Assembly (NCBI GenBank): GCA_963942565.1
Contig: OZ012698.1
Coordinates: 32,913,531-32,977,530, forward strand
Reading direction: 5' to 3'
From: Maea johnstoni
Taxonomy: Eukaryota; Annelida; Polychaeta; Spionida; Magelonidae
Length of the DNA: 64,000 nucleotides
Below, in pieces: positions 62,333-64,000 of the stretch. Each line of letters starts with the position of its first letter. Positions within the stretch are counted from its first letter, which is position 1. The notes below the pieces were generated by a model. That model was not told the DNA's origin. It saw nothing but the letters and a program-made list of their open reading frames with translations, and ran no database searches. Both the position numbers and the translations under genes were made by a program.

Positions 62333-62990
62333 ATTAATAATAATAATAATAATATTGTCATTTGATATTGCGCCCTTTCCATATAAACATGCTCAAAGGC
62401 GCATTACATTCCATTGTCAAAGGATAGATGTTGATATCCACATAGTTAATTGATATATACATCTTTGAACAGATGTGTTTTCAGTTGTCGTTTAAAGATT
62501 GCCACACTCCCAGCTGCCCGAATATTATCTGGGAGCTGATTCCATAGTTTTGGGGCACAGGCACTAAACGATCTGTCACCGTAGGTTTTCATGTTGTTTC
62601 TTGGCTCGCAGAGTAAGTTCTTGGATGTTGATCTCAGTGTCCGGGGTGGGACATACTCTTTAAGCAATTCCCTCAGGTAAGAAGGTGCAGTTCCGTGCAA
62701 ACACTTGTACGCCAGTAGCAGAATCTTGAATTCAATTCTCTTCCTGACTGGTAGCCAGTGCAGCTCCTTCAGTACTGGAGTGATGTGGTCATACTTCTTC
62801 GTTAGAGTGATCACCCTGGCAGCGTTGTTCTGTACTCCTCTGGAGCTTACGTATTAGCTCTTCGGGTATTCCACAGAGAAGTCCATTGCAGTAGTCAAAT
62901 CTTGAGGTTACCAGGGATATGACAGCACTCTTACTTGATTCTGCAGTCAAGTATTTTCTGATATTAGAGAATGGTTCCTTCTAAGGCTGT
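62333..62990 (-). mobile_element. CR1/L2-like LINE 3' end with (ATT)n tail
   Basis: The frame at 62814-62446 reads ITLTKKYDHITPVLKELHWL, PVRKRIEFKILLLAYKCLHG, TAPSYLRELL, GDRSFSACAPKLWNQLPDNI and FKRQLKTHLF, the conserved C-terminal part of CR1/L2-type reverse transcriptases. Upstream, a shifted frame adds KSAVISLVTSRFDYCNGLLC and GIPEELIRKLQR. One extra G near 62838-62845 (AGAGGAGTACAG) explains the shift. The 3' UTR contains AAAGGGCGCAATATCAAATG and ends in (ATT)n at about 62335-62352. It is 5'-truncated near 62990 and cannot move on its own. Confidence 0.88.

Positions 62991-64000
<1,010 letters not shown>

Overview
The window is animal (eukaryotic) nuclear DNA: AT-rich, mostly non-coding, with split genes, GT-AG introns and dense repeats. 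The LINE 3' ends, a tRNA-derived SINE, small TTAA-flanked inverted-repeat elements and long (TA)n tracts suggest a marine invertebrate (echinoderm, hemichordate or lophotrochozoan), but nothing here fixes the species. There is one assembly gap (16595-16794) and no bacterial or organellar signature. I saw no retroviral or LTR element.

The left part (about 1-16.5 kb) holds five exons of an ABCC/MRP-type ABC transporter on the minus strand (13708 down to 4208). They join in frame into 236 codons covering the end of TMD0, the L0 linker and the start of TMD1. The 3' exons lie beyond the left edge. The 5' exons were not found. The introns carry a giant inverted-repeat element with a Tc1/mariner-like MITE inside it (773-2188), a 2.4-kb DNA transposon that split a (TA)n tract (5307-7755), several minisatellites and hairpin elements. 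A further minus-strand exon with a stop codon (16351-16483) may end a different gene.

The middle (17.6-38 kb) is dominated by two arrays of one 67-bp unit: 17650-19885 (about 33 copies) and 28699-37841 (about 136 copies). The unit is the 5' half, with the A box, of a tRNA-Leu-derived SINE. One array still runs into the SINE's B box and body, single SINE copies lie nearby, and the large array shows higher-order structure. Between the arrays are a poly-C minisatellite, a 185-bp repeat block, a tandem 1.35-kb segmental duplication and several small piggyBac-like elements.

The right part (38-64 kb) has more minisatellites and MITEs, and one convincing plus-strand first coding exon (48520-48802). 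Its Kozak ATG sits inside the last copy of an upstream tandem repeat. A 45-bp minisatellite (59125-60020) gives long open frames on both strands but is not a gene. Two LINE 3' ends lie on the minus strand near 62 kb, and the window ends in (CT)n.
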